A stretch of DNA of 64,000 bases from Nonomuraea guangzhouensis (GTDB lineage: Bacteria; Actinomycetota; Actinomycetes; Streptosporangiales; Streptosporangiaceae). The position numbers and the translations under genes were made by a program. The stretch lies in contig NZ_JAHKRM010000038.1 of the NCBI RefSeq assembly GCF_019396345.1, positions 1 through 64,000 on the forward strand. Direction: 5' to 3'. The notes under the pieces are model-generated. The model did no database searches. It saw nothing but the letters and a program-made list of their open reading frames with translations, and was not told the origin of the DNA. Shown here piece after piece: positions 35,666 through 44,055 of this stretch. Numbering within the stretch: the stretch's first letter is position 1; each line of letters starts with the position of its first letter.

Positions 35666-37516
35666 GTGGATGCGATCGGAAGGTATCCCGTCGAGCGCGT
35701 TCTCGGCTCGGGCGCGTTCGCGTCGGTGTGGCTCGGCCGTGACGACCGGCTCGACTCCTATGTGGCGATCAAGGTGCTGGCCGACAATTGGTCCGCCGAA
35801 CCGGCCGTGCGCGAGCGGTTCGTCAAGGAGGCCCGGCTGCTGCGGCAGGCCGACTCGCCGCGCATCGTCCAGGTCTACGACATCGGCGAACTCCCGGACA
35901 GCCGCCCATACTTCGTCATGACTTATGCCGACATGGGGTCGTTGGCGGGGCGTGTCCTCGACGGCCCGCTGCCGGTTCCCGAGGCGCTCCGCATCCTCGG
36001 CGAGATCGCCGAGGGCGTGGCGGTGCTGCACCGGCTCGGCATCGTGCACCGCGACCTCAAGCCGTCGAACGTGCTGTTCCGCTCGCTTCCGGGCGGTGGC
36101 GAGCGCCTCATGGTGGCCGACCTCGGCGTCGCCCGATCGCTGGCCGACGCCACCAGCCACACCATCGCGGCGGGCTCGCCCGGCTACATGGCGCCGGAAC
36201 AGATGCGCCTCGACGGCGCACCGGACGAGCGGGCCGACGTGCACGGGCTGGGCGCCATGGCCTACCACCTGCTCACCGGCCAACTGCCCGCCTCGGGCCC
36301 GGTACGCCTGGCACCGCACCGGCTGCGGCCGGAGGTGCCGGTACGGGTGGGGGCGGCCGTCATGAAGGCCATCGACCCGGACCCGGACCGCCGCTGGCAG
36401 AACATCGCCGCCTTCGCCACCGCCCTTTCGTCCCCTGCCGACGGGCTCCCGGAGCCGGACTCCGAGCGGCAACCGATGGCCGCGGACGCCGACCCCACGG
36501 ACGACGGGGCGACGGTCCACAGAAGCGACCGCGCCGGTGCAGGCATCGTGGTGAGCGATGACGCGGGTGTCGGCGCAGGCGCGGATGCCGAGGCAGACGC
36601 AGGCGCGGGTATCGGCGCAGGCGCGCAAGCTGGCCCAGGAGCGGCGGAAGTCGCGGACGCGGGTGTCAGCGCGGGCCCAGGAGCGAACGCGGGCGCAGAC
36701 GCAAGCGCGCAAGCTGGCGCCGGTGCGGGTGCTGTCGCCGACGCAGGTGCGGACGCGGGCACGGGTCCGGACGCGGACGCGGGCACGGGTCCGGACGCGG
36801 GCGCGGGGCGGGCCAAGGGGGTGGTGGCCGGGGTGGGAGCTGTGGGTCTTGCTCTGGCGCTGGTCGTCGCGGTGCTCACGCTGCGTCCTGTCGACCAGCC
36901 GTCCACGGCGCTCGGCTCACCGTCCGGATCGCCAGGCTCGTCCGGGACAGCAGGAACAACCGGCCCCGTACGACCGACCGGATCCGCAGGACCGACCGGA
37001 TCCGCGGCGCCGGCCGGGACGGGGCAGCCGACCGGGAAAGGGGTTCTGCGGGCGGGTATGGGGTTGCGAGCCGACTCGGACATCCCTCAGAAGTACCGGA
37101 AGCTGATCATCCAGGCGGGCACCTGGTGCGACGACGTCGAGGGGCTGTCGCCGGCGCTGGTCGCCGGCGTGCTCAAGATGGCCAGCGACTTCGACCCCGA
37201 CCTGAGCGACCCCACCGCCGACGAGTACGGCATCGCCAGATGGACCCCCAGAGTCCTCCAGTACTGGCAGCCCAACGGCAGCAACGACCCGATGCCCAAG
37301 CCGCCCTTCTCCCCCGAGTTGTCCATTCCCGCCATAGGCCGCTTCTTCTGCGGGCTCGGCCCTCAGGTGGCCAATGTGCCGGCGGATCCGGCCGCCAAGC
37401 TGGCCGCGCTCTACGTCTCCGGCGTGGTGCCGGTGCGGCGGGATCAGGGCGTACCGGCCAAGTGGAAGACGCACGTGCAGCAGGTCCTGAAATATCGGGA
37501 CCAGTATCAGTCCTGA
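35666..37516 (+). CDS. Membrane Ser/Thr kinase with an inactive lytic-transglycosylase-like outer domain
   Basis: GTG 35666 encodes 616 residues. The kinase domain (5-255) has Lys36 in VAIK, HRDLKPSN with Asp130, and DLG at 152-154 in place of DFG. Residues about 295-382 are an Ala/Gly/Asp low-complexity linker. One membrane helix follows (386-406), then a short Pro/Thr/Gly linker. Residues 472-616 fit an SLT/lysozyme-like fold: DIPQKYRKLIIQAGTWC, LSPALVAGVL, YGIARWTP, and the region FFCGLG. In active transglycosylases the segment LEAESGFDP carries the catalytic Glu. Here it is LKMASDFDP with Ala506, so catalysis is unlikely and a peptidoglycan- or muropeptide-binding sensor is inferred. Confidence 0.9.
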   Translation: MDAIGRYPVERVLGSGAFASVWLGRDDRLDSYVAIKVLADNWSAEPAVRERFVKEARLLRQADSPRIVQVYDIGELPDSRPYFVMTYADMGSLAGRVLDGPLPVPEALRILGEIAEGVAVLHRLGIVHRDLKPSNVLFRSLPGGGERLMVADLGVARSLADATSHTIAAGSPGYMAPEQMRLDGAPDERADVHGLGAMAYHLLTGQLPASGPVRLAPHRLRPEVPVRVGAAVMKAIDPDPDRRWQNIAAFATALSSPADGLPEPDSERQPMAADADPTDDGATVHRSDRAGAGIVVSDDAGVGAGADAEADAGAGIGAGAQAGPGAAEVADAGVSAGPGANAGADASAQAGAGAGAVADAGADAGTGPDADAGTGPDAGAGRAKGVVAGVGAVGLALALVVAVLTLRPVDQPSTALGSPSGSPGSSGTAGTTGPVRPTGSAGPTGSAAPAGTGQPTGKGVLRAGMGLRADSDIPQKYRKLIIQAGTWCDDVEGLSPALVAGVLKMASDFDPDLSDPTADEYGIARWTPRVLQYWQPNGSNDPMPKPPFSPELSIPAIGRFFCGLGPQVANVPADPAAKLAALYVSGVVPVRRDQGVPAKWKTHVQQVLKYRDQYQS

Positions 37517-37526
37517 CAACAGGTAG

Positions 37527-38222
37527 TCACGGCAGCAGTCGCAGGTCCGCGTCCGTGACCAGGTCGAACCGGAGGGCCAGGTTGATCAGCGCGGCCCGCT
37601 GCCAGTCGGCCTTGCCGCCCTCGTCCGGGTGCTTGACCCTGAGTTTGGTCCCGGCCAGGTAGTCGATGTGGAAGTTCACTCCGCTCCTGGTCAGTTCGTG
37701 TCCCGCCAGCCGCTCGATCAGCTGCGGCACCGTCGGGACGACCGTGCTCGACGGGTCGTGCAGCCGTGCCTCGCAGAGCGCGACCAGGATGAGGAAGTAC
37801 TTGGCCGTCCGGTCCAGCGGGAAGACGCCCCTCGTCGTCGCGCCCGTGCCGGGAACCACCGCCGACATGCCGTACACGTGCTCGGGCGCGAACACCAGGA
37901 AGCCGGTCGTACCGTGCTCGGCCGGCAGGATCACCCGCGAGAACTCGAACGGCACCGGCATCCCCATCCGCAGCGGCGGCACCTTGACGAACTCGCCGCC
38001 GCCCTCCGGGTTCTCCACCACATAGGTACGTTCGGCGCTGAGGTTGCTGATGAGCCAGTAGTCCTCGACCGCCTGGATCCGCCCCGCCAGCCGCGACACG
38101 GCCCGGTCGGCCACCACGATGTCGACCGGGACATCGTCGGCGCCGCGACCGAACGTGGCGGTCTCGCCTGGCTTGAGGTCGGCCGCCACGGCCGTGTCGG
38201 TCTGGATGAGTACGGTACGCAT
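37527..38222 (-). CDS. FHA-domain protein
   Basis: ATG 38222 begins a 231-residue protein. Its first 90 residues look like a forkhead-associated domain: PGETATFGRGADD with the phosphothreonine-binding Arg, ADRAVSRLAGRI, and LISNLSAERTYVV with the conserved Asn. The usual Ser-x-x-His pair reads Ser-x-x-Ala, a mild deviation. The C-terminal half is helical and unassigned. FHA proteins bind phosphothreonine, so this is a probable reader or substrate for the kinases encoded within 5 kb. It is convergent with the second kinase gene, ten bases apart. Confidence 0.82.
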   Translation of the reverse strand: MRTVLIQTDTAVAADLKPGETATFGRGADDVPVDIVVADRAVSRLAGRIQAVEDYWLISNLSAERTYVVENPEGGGEFVKVPPLRMGMPVPFEFSRVILPAEHGTTGFLVFAPEHVYGMSAVVPGTGATTRGVFPLDRTAKYFLILVALCEARLHDPSSTVVPTVPQLIERLAGHELTRSGVNFHIDYLAGTKLRVKHPDEGGKADWQRAALINLALRFDLVTDADLRLLP

Positions 38223-38276
38223 GCGGATGGTTGTACGCCTTTGTCGGCAATCCCACCAGCTATAAGGTTCCAGGGG

Positions 38277-39683
38277 CTACCAGACGGGTGGTCGCCGGTC
38301 GCCCCAGAAGCCACCTCTGGCCGACTCGACCTGGGCCGACAGCGAGATCAGCGTGCCTTCGCCGCCCAGGCGGCCCGCCAGCATGACGCCGATCGGCAGC
38401 CCGTCTTCGGTCCAGTGCAGGGGCAGGTTCACGGCGGGCTGGCCGGTGACGTTGTAGATCGCGGGGAAGGCGGCGAACCGCTTCATCCGCTCGAACGTCT
38501 CCTCGACGTCGTCCACGTCCTCGAACCAGCCCACCGGCCGCGGCGGCTGGGTGACGGTCGGCGTGAGCACCGCGTCATAGGCGTTGGTCACCGCGAGCGC
38601 CGCCCTGGTGGCCAGTTGCAGGGCGGCCTGGGCCTGCAGGAACGCCGGGGCGGAGGTGGCGAAGCCGTGCTCGCGCAGCCGCCTGGTGAGTGGCCGGAGC
38701 AGCTCGACCTGGTCGTCGGCCACGGGGTGCATGCAGGCGAAGGCGTACCACATGACGGTGAACTCCGACACGGTCTCGGCCCTGAACGGCGGGTCTATCT
38801 CGACGACCTCGTGGCCGAGCGCGGCCAGCGTCGCGGCGGCGGCCTCGTAGGCGGCCAGCACCTCCGGAGCGACGTCGGCGCCGGGCACGACCGGCTGGGC
38901 ATAGCGGGCGATGCGCAGGCGTCCTGGCTCGCGCGTGGCGCACTCCAGGAACGTGCCCTCGTGCGGCGGTGCGAGGTAGAGGTCGCCGGGGCTGTTGTGC
39001 GCCATCACGTCGAGCAGCGCCGCGGCGTCGGCGACGTTGCGGGCGAGGGGGCCGTTCGTCGACAGGCCCGCGAGGTCGGGGATGATCGGCGCGAAGCTGA
39101 TCCGGCCGCGGGTCGGCTTGATGCCGAACAGTCCGCACACCGACGCCGGGATACGGATCGAACCCGCCCCGTCGCTGCCCTGCGCGGCCGGGGCCAGCCC
39201 GGCGGCCACGGCCGCGGCGGCGCCACCGCTGGACCCGCCCGCGGAGGTGTTCAGATCCCATGGCGAGCGGGCGGGCGGCGAGAGGTAGGTCTCCGTGTAG
39301 CAGGGCAGCCCGAACTCCGGCGTCGCGGTCTTCCCCAGCATCACCGTGCCCGCGTCACGCAGGCGCTCGACCACCGTGTCGTCCACGGGTGCGACGAATC
39401 CCTGGTATGTCGAGGACCCGAACATGATCGGGACGTCCTTCACCAGGTTAAGATCCTTCACAGGGATCGGCACTCCGGCGAGCGGTCCGTCTGGCAGCTC
39501 CTCCGCCAGTCGACGCGCCTGTTCGAGTGCTCTCTCCGCGGTCACGGTCACATACGCGCCCACTCGCGGGTCGATGCGCTCGATCCGATCGAGGTAGTGC
39601 TGAGTGAGTTCGACCGGCGAAATCTCCTGGTCACGGATGGCTTGCGCCTGCTCGAGCGCCGACAGCTCGTGAAGTTCTCGCAC
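38277..39683 (-). CDS. Amidase-signature family hydrolase
   Basis: From GTG 39683 (MRELHELSALEQAQ) the protein has 468 residues. The amidase-signature Ser-cisSer-Lys triad is complete: Lys in VPIPVKDLN, Ser in SAGGSSGGAAAA, and the nucleophile Ser in GSDGAGSIRIPAS. It hydrolyses or transfers carboxamide groups; family members include indoleacetamide and 6-aminohexanoate-cyclic-dimer hydrolases and GatA. The loss of any gatB/gatC neighbours argues against a tRNA amidotransferase role. A GTG 12 bases further upstream, after GAGAAG, is an alternative start. It lies upstream of the FHA gene on the same strand, 54 bases away. Confidence 0.9.
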   Translation of the reverse strand: MRELHELSALEQAQAIRDQEISPVELTQHYLDRIERIDPRVGAYVTVTAERALEQARRLAEELPDGPLAGVPIPVKDLNLVKDVPIMFGSSTYQGFVAPVDDTVVERLRDAGTVMLGKTATPEFGLPCYTETYLSPPARSPWDLNTSAGGSSGGAAAAVAAGLAPAAQGSDGAGSIRIPASVCGLFGIKPTRGRISFAPIIPDLAGLSTNGPLARNVADAAALLDVMAHNSPGDLYLAPPHEGTFLECATREPGRLRIARYAQPVVPGADVAPEVLAAYEAAAATLAALGHEVVEIDPPFRAETVSEFTVMWYAFACMHPVADDQVELLRPLTRRLREHGFATSAPAFLQAQAALQLATRAALAVTNAYDAVLTPTVTQPPRPVGWFEDVDDVEETFERMKRFAAFPAIYNVTGQPAVNLPLHWTEDGLPIGVMLAGRLGGEGTLISLSAQVESARGGFWGDRRPPVW

Positions 39684-39814
39684 GCTACCGCACACTAGGC
39701 TTCTCTAGAGAAGAACGTAATAGATACCCGGAAAACGGGCGTAGAACACGGTGAGCTGGGCCATAAAACTATGGACAAGGCAACACTAGGAAACGACAAG
39801 ACCCTCGGGCTACG

Positions 39815-40648
39815 GTGAGTTACGTGGACTCCGATCATCAGCGAGAAGACGGTCACACCTCGTCACCCATCTGGGTGAGTGACCGACCCGAAGGCGAGCC
39901 AACCCCCGCCAAGCACTCGGCGCCCACGTCAACCTACGCGCCTGTAGAGCGCGCGTCCCTGGGCAGTCTGCTCCAGCAACCGCGTGTCCGCCGCCTGCGC
40001 AATCGCGCGCTGCTGGCGATCCCGGTCGGCCTGGTCGTGGGCTTCCTCGTGGGCGACTGGCGGGTAGGCGTGACCGCAGGCGTGCTCGCGGCCATCCTCG
40101 ACACCGTCTACCGAGCGCGGTCCAAGTCGACCGTGCCGGCCTGGCGCCGTTCCTCCATCGCGGAGCGCCGTACCGAGGCCCAGCTGCGCAAGCTCGAACG
40201 CAACGGCTACCGCACGCTGCACGCCAGGGCGATCCCGGACAGCGAGGCCCAGATCGACCACCTCGTGGTGGGCCCGACAGGCGTGTACGCGGTCGACTCC
40301 GAGAAGTGGGACAAGCGGCTGCCCGTACGCGTCCAGATGGGCAAGAAGCTCTTCCACGGGCCGTTCGACATGAAGCCGCGTCTCACCGAGGCCAAGTGGG
40401 AGGCGTCGCGGGCCAGCGAGCTGATCAGCGAGGCCTACGGCAAGGAGATCTCGGTCGTGCCCTCGCTGGCCATCTACGGGCCACCGGTGCCGTGGAAGAT
40501 CATGACGATCCGCGGTGTGGACGTCTATGAGGGCGGCCGTGCCCGCAAGTGGATCACCAAGCGGGAGCGGGCGCTGACCAAGGCCGAGATCGATCGCCTG
40601 CACGAGATCGCGGCCCAGGTCCTGCCCGCCCGATACGGCGAGGACTGA
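39815..40648 (+). CDS. NERD-domain (nuclease-related) membrane protein
   Basis: GTG 39815 starts a 277-residue protein with a soluble N-terminus. Two hydrophobic helices follow (about residues 65-92). A NERD domain covers about 115-230, with RRTEAQLRKLE, EAQIDHLVVGPTGVYAVDSEKW and the Asp/Asp-Glu-Lys pattern of an endonuclease-like fold. NERD proteins are distantly related to restriction-type nucleases and often occur in membrane or DNA-processing proteins, yet their role is mostly unknown. The 131 bases upstream, between it and the divergent amidase gene, are relatively AT-rich and probably hold both promoters. No defence genes flank it. Confidence 0.82.
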   Translation: MSYVDSDHQREDGHTSSPIWVSDRPEGEPTPAKHSAPTSTYAPVERASLGSLLQQPRVRRLRNRALLAIPVGLVVGFLVGDWRVGVTAGVLAAILDTVYRARSKSTVPAWRRSSIAERRTEAQLRKLERNGYRTLHARAIPDSEAQIDHLVVGPTGVYAVDSEKWDKRLPVRVQMGKKLFHGPFDMKPRLTEAKWEASRASELISEAYGKEISVVPSLAIYGPPVPWKIMTIRGVDVYEGGRARKWITKRERALTKAEIDRLHEIAAQVLPARYGED

Positions 40649-40954
40649 GCGGGAAAGCACGTCACCGGCGAGGCCCGGCCTCGCTGCCGCGCGCCCGCCG
40701 CCAGCACTTGACCAGCGCCCGCCGCTTGCACTCCGACCTGCCCCGGCCAACGCCGGGCGGTCGGCCAGCGGCGGTCGGGCGGCGAGGGTCGGGCGATCCG
40801 CCGGCGGCACTGAAGGCGTGCTCTTCCTGACGACGCGCCGCGAAGGCGTGCCGCGCCAAGGGCGCGAGTGCCTGCCGCGCCAAAGGCGCGTAGGTCGGCC
40901 ATCCACACGTGACCGCCGCCAGCAGCGCGTTCGTCAAGCCGCCCAAGCCGGGCC

Positions 40955-41148
40955 GACGTGGTTGAGCCAGCCGAGCCGGGCCGACACGATCGGGCGCCCC
41001 GAGCCCGGGCCCGCCGGACGTGGTCGAGCCGCCCGAGCGGGGCCCAGCGGACGTGATCGGGCCGCCTGAGCCGGGCACGGCCGACGTGATCAGGCCGCCC
41101 GAGCCTGGCACCGCCGACGTGATCGGACCGCCCGAGCCTGGGCCCGCG
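40955..41148 (+). repeat. 28-34 bp minisatellite, last copies 33 bp and in frame
   Basis: About six units start with GACGTG or GACACG at 40955, 40983, 41017, 41050, 41083 and 41116. The last four are exactly 33 bases long and encode ADVIGPPEPGT-like repeats in the frame of the small ORF at 41020. Differences between the last three are mainly at third codon positions. Confidence 0.75.
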
Positions 41149-41328
41149 CCACGTCCGGCCCGGGTCCGGCTGCGGCCCTGGAAGGTGGGCGGCGACCGCA
41201 TCGACGAGACGGCCGGCGCCTGGGACGATAAGGGCCGACTCGTGGCCAGGTCCACGCGGTTCGTCACCGTACGCGTTCCGATCGATGGACAGTTGTCTCA
41301 ACACCCGGGCAATGGTCGTACCATGTGA
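41020..41328 (+). CDS. Possible protein with Pro-rich repeats and thioesterase-like C-terminal strand (uncertain)
   Basis: A frame of 102 residues from GTG 41020 holds three ADVIGPPEPGT-type repeats. A 40-residue stretch follows (VGGDRIDETAGAWDDKGRLV) that resembles the last strand of hotdog-fold acyl-CoA thioesterases. The rest of a hotdog domain is missing upstream, where the repeat units change length and break the frame. It may be a decayed thioesterase gene or an expressed short protein. There is no good ribosome site, so this is offered with low confidence. Confidence 0.25.
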   Translation: MVEPPERGPADVIGPPEPGTADVIRPPEPGTADVIGPPEPGPAPRPARVRLRPWKVGGDRIDETAGAWDDKGRLVARSTRFVTVRVPIDGQLSQHPGNGRTM

Positions 41329-41354
41329 AGACTCGCAACGATGGGAGAAGTCCA

Positions 41355-43193
41355 ATGCCCGCCCTCAGGTCACGTACGGTCACCCACGGCAGGAACATGG
41401 TCGGCGCCCGCGCCCTCCTCCGGGCGACCGGCGTAGCCGGGAGCGATTTCGGCAAGCCCATCATCGCCGTGGCCAACAGCTTCACGCAGTTCGTCCCCGG
41501 CCATGTTCATCTGCGTGACGTCGGCGACGTGGTGTCCGCCGCGATCCGCGAGGCGGGGGCGATCCCGCGTGAGTTCAACACAATCGCGGTCGACGACGGC
41601 ATCGCGATGGGCCACGGCGGCATGCTCTACTCGCTGCCGTCGCGCGAGCTGATCGCCGACGCCGTCGAGTACATGGTCCAGGCCCACTGCGCCGACGCGA
41701 TGATCTGCGTCTCCAACTGCGACAAGATCACGCCGGGCATGCTGCTGGCCGCCTTCCGGCTGAACATCCCGACGATCTTCGTCTCCGGTGGGCCGATGGA
41801 GGCCGGCAAGACGCCGGGCCGCAAGCTGGACCTGGTCGACCCGATGGTCGCCGCCGCCGACAGCAGCGTCTCCGACGCAGATCTGCTGGAGATGGAGGAG
41901 AACGCCTGCCCGACCTGCGGGTCGTGCTCGGGCATGTTCACCGCCAACTCCATGAACTGCCTGACCGAGGCGCTCGGCCTCGCGCTGCCGGGCAACGGCA
42001 CGATCCTGGCCACGCACAAGGACCGCAAGAAGCTGTTCGAGGACGCCGGCCGCCAGCTCGTGGAGATCACCCGCCGCTACTACGAAGAGGACGACGAGTC
42101 GGTGCTGCCGCGCTCGATCGCCACCAGCGACGCGTTCGAGAACGCGATGACGCTGGACGTGGCGATGGGCGGCTCGACCAACACGATCCTGCACATCCTG
42201 GCCGCGGCCCGCGAGGCCGAGGTCGACTTCGGGCTCAAGGAGATCAACGAGATCTCCCTGCGGGTGCCGTGCCTGTGCAAGGTGGCTCCGGCGACGAACA
42301 AGTACCACGTCGAGGACGTGCACCGCGCGGGCGGCATCCCGGCCATCCTGGGCGAGCTCGACCGCGCCGGGCTGCTCCACCGCGACGTGCCGACGGTCAA
42401 CGGCGGCACGCTCGGCGAGACGATCGCCGCCTGGGACCCCCAGTCGCCCACGGTGCGGCCCGAGGCCGTCGCGCTGTGGCACGCGGCGCCCGGCAACGTC
42501 CGCACGGTCAAGCCCTACGCCCAGGACAACCGCTGGGACACCCTCGACCTCGACCGGGCCGAGGGCTGCGTGCGCGACCTGGAGCACGCCTACTCCGTGG
42601 ACGGCGGGCTCGCGGTCCTCTACGGCAACATCTCGCGTGACGGCGCCGTGGTGAAGACGGCCGGGGTCGACGAGTCGATCTGGAAGTTCAGCGGGCCGGC
42701 GGTGGTGTTCGAGTCGCAGGAGCAGGCGGTCGAGGGCATCCTGGGCGGCCAGGTGAAGGAGGGCGACGTGGTCGTCATCCGCTACGAGGGGCCGAAGGGC
42801 GGGCCGGGCATGCAGGAGATGCTCTACCCGACGTCGTTCCTCAAGGGCAGGGGCCTGGGCAAGGCCTGCGCGCTGGTCACCGACGGCCGCTTCTCCGGCG
42901 GCACGTCCGGGCTGTCGATCGGGCACGCCTCTCCGGAGGCGGCCGAGGGCGGCGCGATCGCGCTGGTCGAGGACGGCGACACGATCGAGATCGACATCCC
43001 CAACCGGTCGCTGGAGCTCCGCGTCCCCGAGGCCGAGCTGGCGGCCCGCCGCGAGCGCCTCCTCGCCGACCTGGGCGGCTACCGTCCCCGCGACCGCAAC
43101 CGCCCCGTCAGCGCCGCACTCCAGGCGTACGCGGCCATGACCACGTCGGCCTCCACGGGCGCGTCGCGCGACCTCACCCAGCTGTCGAGATAA
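41355..43193 (+). CDS. ilvD: Dihydroxy-acid dehydratase
   Basis: ATG 41355 follows GGGAGAAG and encodes 612 residues, the standard length. The iron-sulfur ligands are visible in CVSNCDK and in CPTCGSCSGMF. FTANSMNCL, GGSTNTILH and TDGRFSGGTSGLSIGH are conserved dehydratase motifs. The enzyme converts dihydroxy-isovalerate and dihydroxy-methylvalerate to the keto acids of valine, leucine and isoleucine synthesis. No other ilv gene lies nearby. A perfect-stem terminator follows 17 bases after the stop. Confidence 0.97.
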   Translation: MPALRSRTVTHGRNMVGARALLRATGVAGSDFGKPIIAVANSFTQFVPGHVHLRDVGDVVSAAIREAGAIPREFNTIAVDDGIAMGHGGMLYSLPSRELIADAVEYMVQAHCADAMICVSNCDKITPGMLLAAFRLNIPTIFVSGGPMEAGKTPGRKLDLVDPMVAAADSSVSDADLLEMEENACPTCGSCSGMFTANSMNCLTEALGLALPGNGTILATHKDRKKLFEDAGRQLVEITRRYYEEDDESVLPRSIATSDAFENAMTLDVAMGGSTNTILHILAAAREAEVDFGLKEINEISLRVPCLCKVAPATNKYHVEDVHRAGGIPAILGELDRAGLLHRDVPTVNGGTLGETIAAWDPQSPTVRPEAVALWHAAPGNVRTVKPYAQDNRWDTLDLDRAEGCVRDLEHAYSVDGGLAVLYGNISRDGAVVKTAGVDESIWKFSGPAVVFESQEQAVEGILGGQVKEGDVVVIRYEGPKGGPGMQEMLYPTSFLKGRGLGKACALVTDGRFSGGTSGLSIGHASPEAAEGGAIALVEDGDTIEIDIPNRSLELRVPEAELAARRERLLADLGGYRPRDRNRPVSAALQAYAAMTTSASTGASRDLTQLSR

Positions 43194-43210
43194 GTCTTCT
43201 TTACGGCCAA

Positions 43211-43235
43211 GCACGGTGGGCCCCACCCACCGTGC
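43211..43235 (+). terminator. Perfect 10-bp stem after ilvD
   Basis: GCACGGTGGG (43211-43220) pairs with CCCACCGTGC (43226-43235) around a five-base loop, 17 bases after the ilvD stop. The remaining bases up to 43479 contain no gene that I can support. Confidence 0.8.
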
Positions 43236-43479
43236 GGGGCTGGTGCCTGTCCAGGGCCACGCTCCTCCGGTGGAGCGGGCGGGGCGCCGTGACGTGCGTC
43301 TTCTTGGCCATGGCTTCCGTATGGTCATACTGGTGGCGCCAGTCGGACCTGTCCGTGATGCCGGGTGACGGCGGGCCGTGGTGGCAGGCGGCTTTTCAGC
43401 CCTTATCCGGGCGATACAGGGTGCTTACCAGGCGTACAGGCTTTCGAAAACTGTCGGTGGTCGTCTCTATTGTGGGGGT

Positions 43480-43974
43480 ATGGCTACAGGCGTGAACTCT
43501 CACACTCGCCCGCTGACCACCGCCGAGATCGCTGCCCTCGCCCTGTCCCTCGCTCATCTGGGATCCGGTCCGCAGGCCGTCACCGCCAGGCGCGGTCTGC
43601 AACACGCGTTCGAGCATCTGGAGCTCGACGACGACGTCATCGCCACCACGCTCACGACGCTCACCGAACCGTTGCCCGTGGACGTCGCGTCGCGGGCCAG
43701 GCTCATCGCGGATGCCATCACCAGCCGCCTGATGGTTCGCCTGCACTATCAGGATGCCTCCGGACATGTCACGGCTCGGGATGTGGAGCCCGTGACGTGT
43801 CTGGTGCATCGCGAATACTGGTATCTCGTCGGGGTCTGCCGGATGCGGCGGGCCATCCGGGCGTTCCGGTTCGATCGGATCCTCGCGGTCGAGCCGACGC
43901 TGACTCCTTCGCGGCCGCACCTGGCCGACCGGTTCCTGCCGTTCCAGCGGCGCAAGCGGGCTCGCGCCGCCTAA
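43480..43974 (+). CDS. Stand-alone WYL-domain protein
   Basis: ATG 43480 gives 164 residues. The C-terminal 90 residues carry a WYL-type ligand-binding domain (MVRLHYQDASG, EYWYLVGVCRMR and RAFRFDRI). Most WYL proteins have an N-terminal winged helix; here the first 70 residues show no clear helix-turn-helix. It may be a single-domain sensor or a truncated regulator of the YafY type. WYL domains bind nucleic acids or nucleotides in stress and defence regulators, but no regulated gene is evident. It is monocistronic after the ilvD terminator. Confidence 0.75.
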   Translation: MATGVNSHTRPLTTAEIAALALSLAHLGSGPQAVTARRGLQHAFEHLELDDDVIATTLTTLTEPLPVDVASRARLIADAITSRLMVRLHYQDASGHVTARDVEPVTCLVHREYWYLVGVCRMRRAIRAFRFDRILAVEPTLTPSRPHLADRFLPFQRRKRARAA

Positions 43975-44055
43975 GAAGCTCCCTGCCGGGAAACTGGGCG
44001 AGCCTTGACCCTCCGCGCCCCAGCCGTTGGCGCGGCGGGTGGCAGGCTCCCGCTC

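Larger units (their letters stand above)
40649..41354. other. 706-bp low-complexity gap between the NERD gene and ilvD
   Basis: No convincing conserved gene was found here on either strand. The first part (40649-40950) is extremely GC-rich, with short imperfect repeats such as TGCCGCGCCAA at about 40850 and 40875. The middle (40955-41148) is a minisatellite described separately. The last part (about 41280-41354) leads into the ilvD ribosome site and probably contains its promoter, which I could not place. Long open frames on the minus strand here are Arg/Gly/Ala-rich and match no family. Confidence 0.6.

Noticed and set aside
39815..41328. NERD protein plus the downstream repeats as a defence island.
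   Set aside because: No restriction, toxin-antitoxin, CBASS or phage genes accompany it. The flanking genes are metabolic, and the HNH gene lies 5 kb away in a different unit.
40525..41355. A 276-codon minus-strand frame over the minisatellite, Gly/Arg/Asp/His-rich.
   Set aside because: It is mostly the reverse reading of repeated GC-rich units. It has no ribosome site and no similarity to a known protein.
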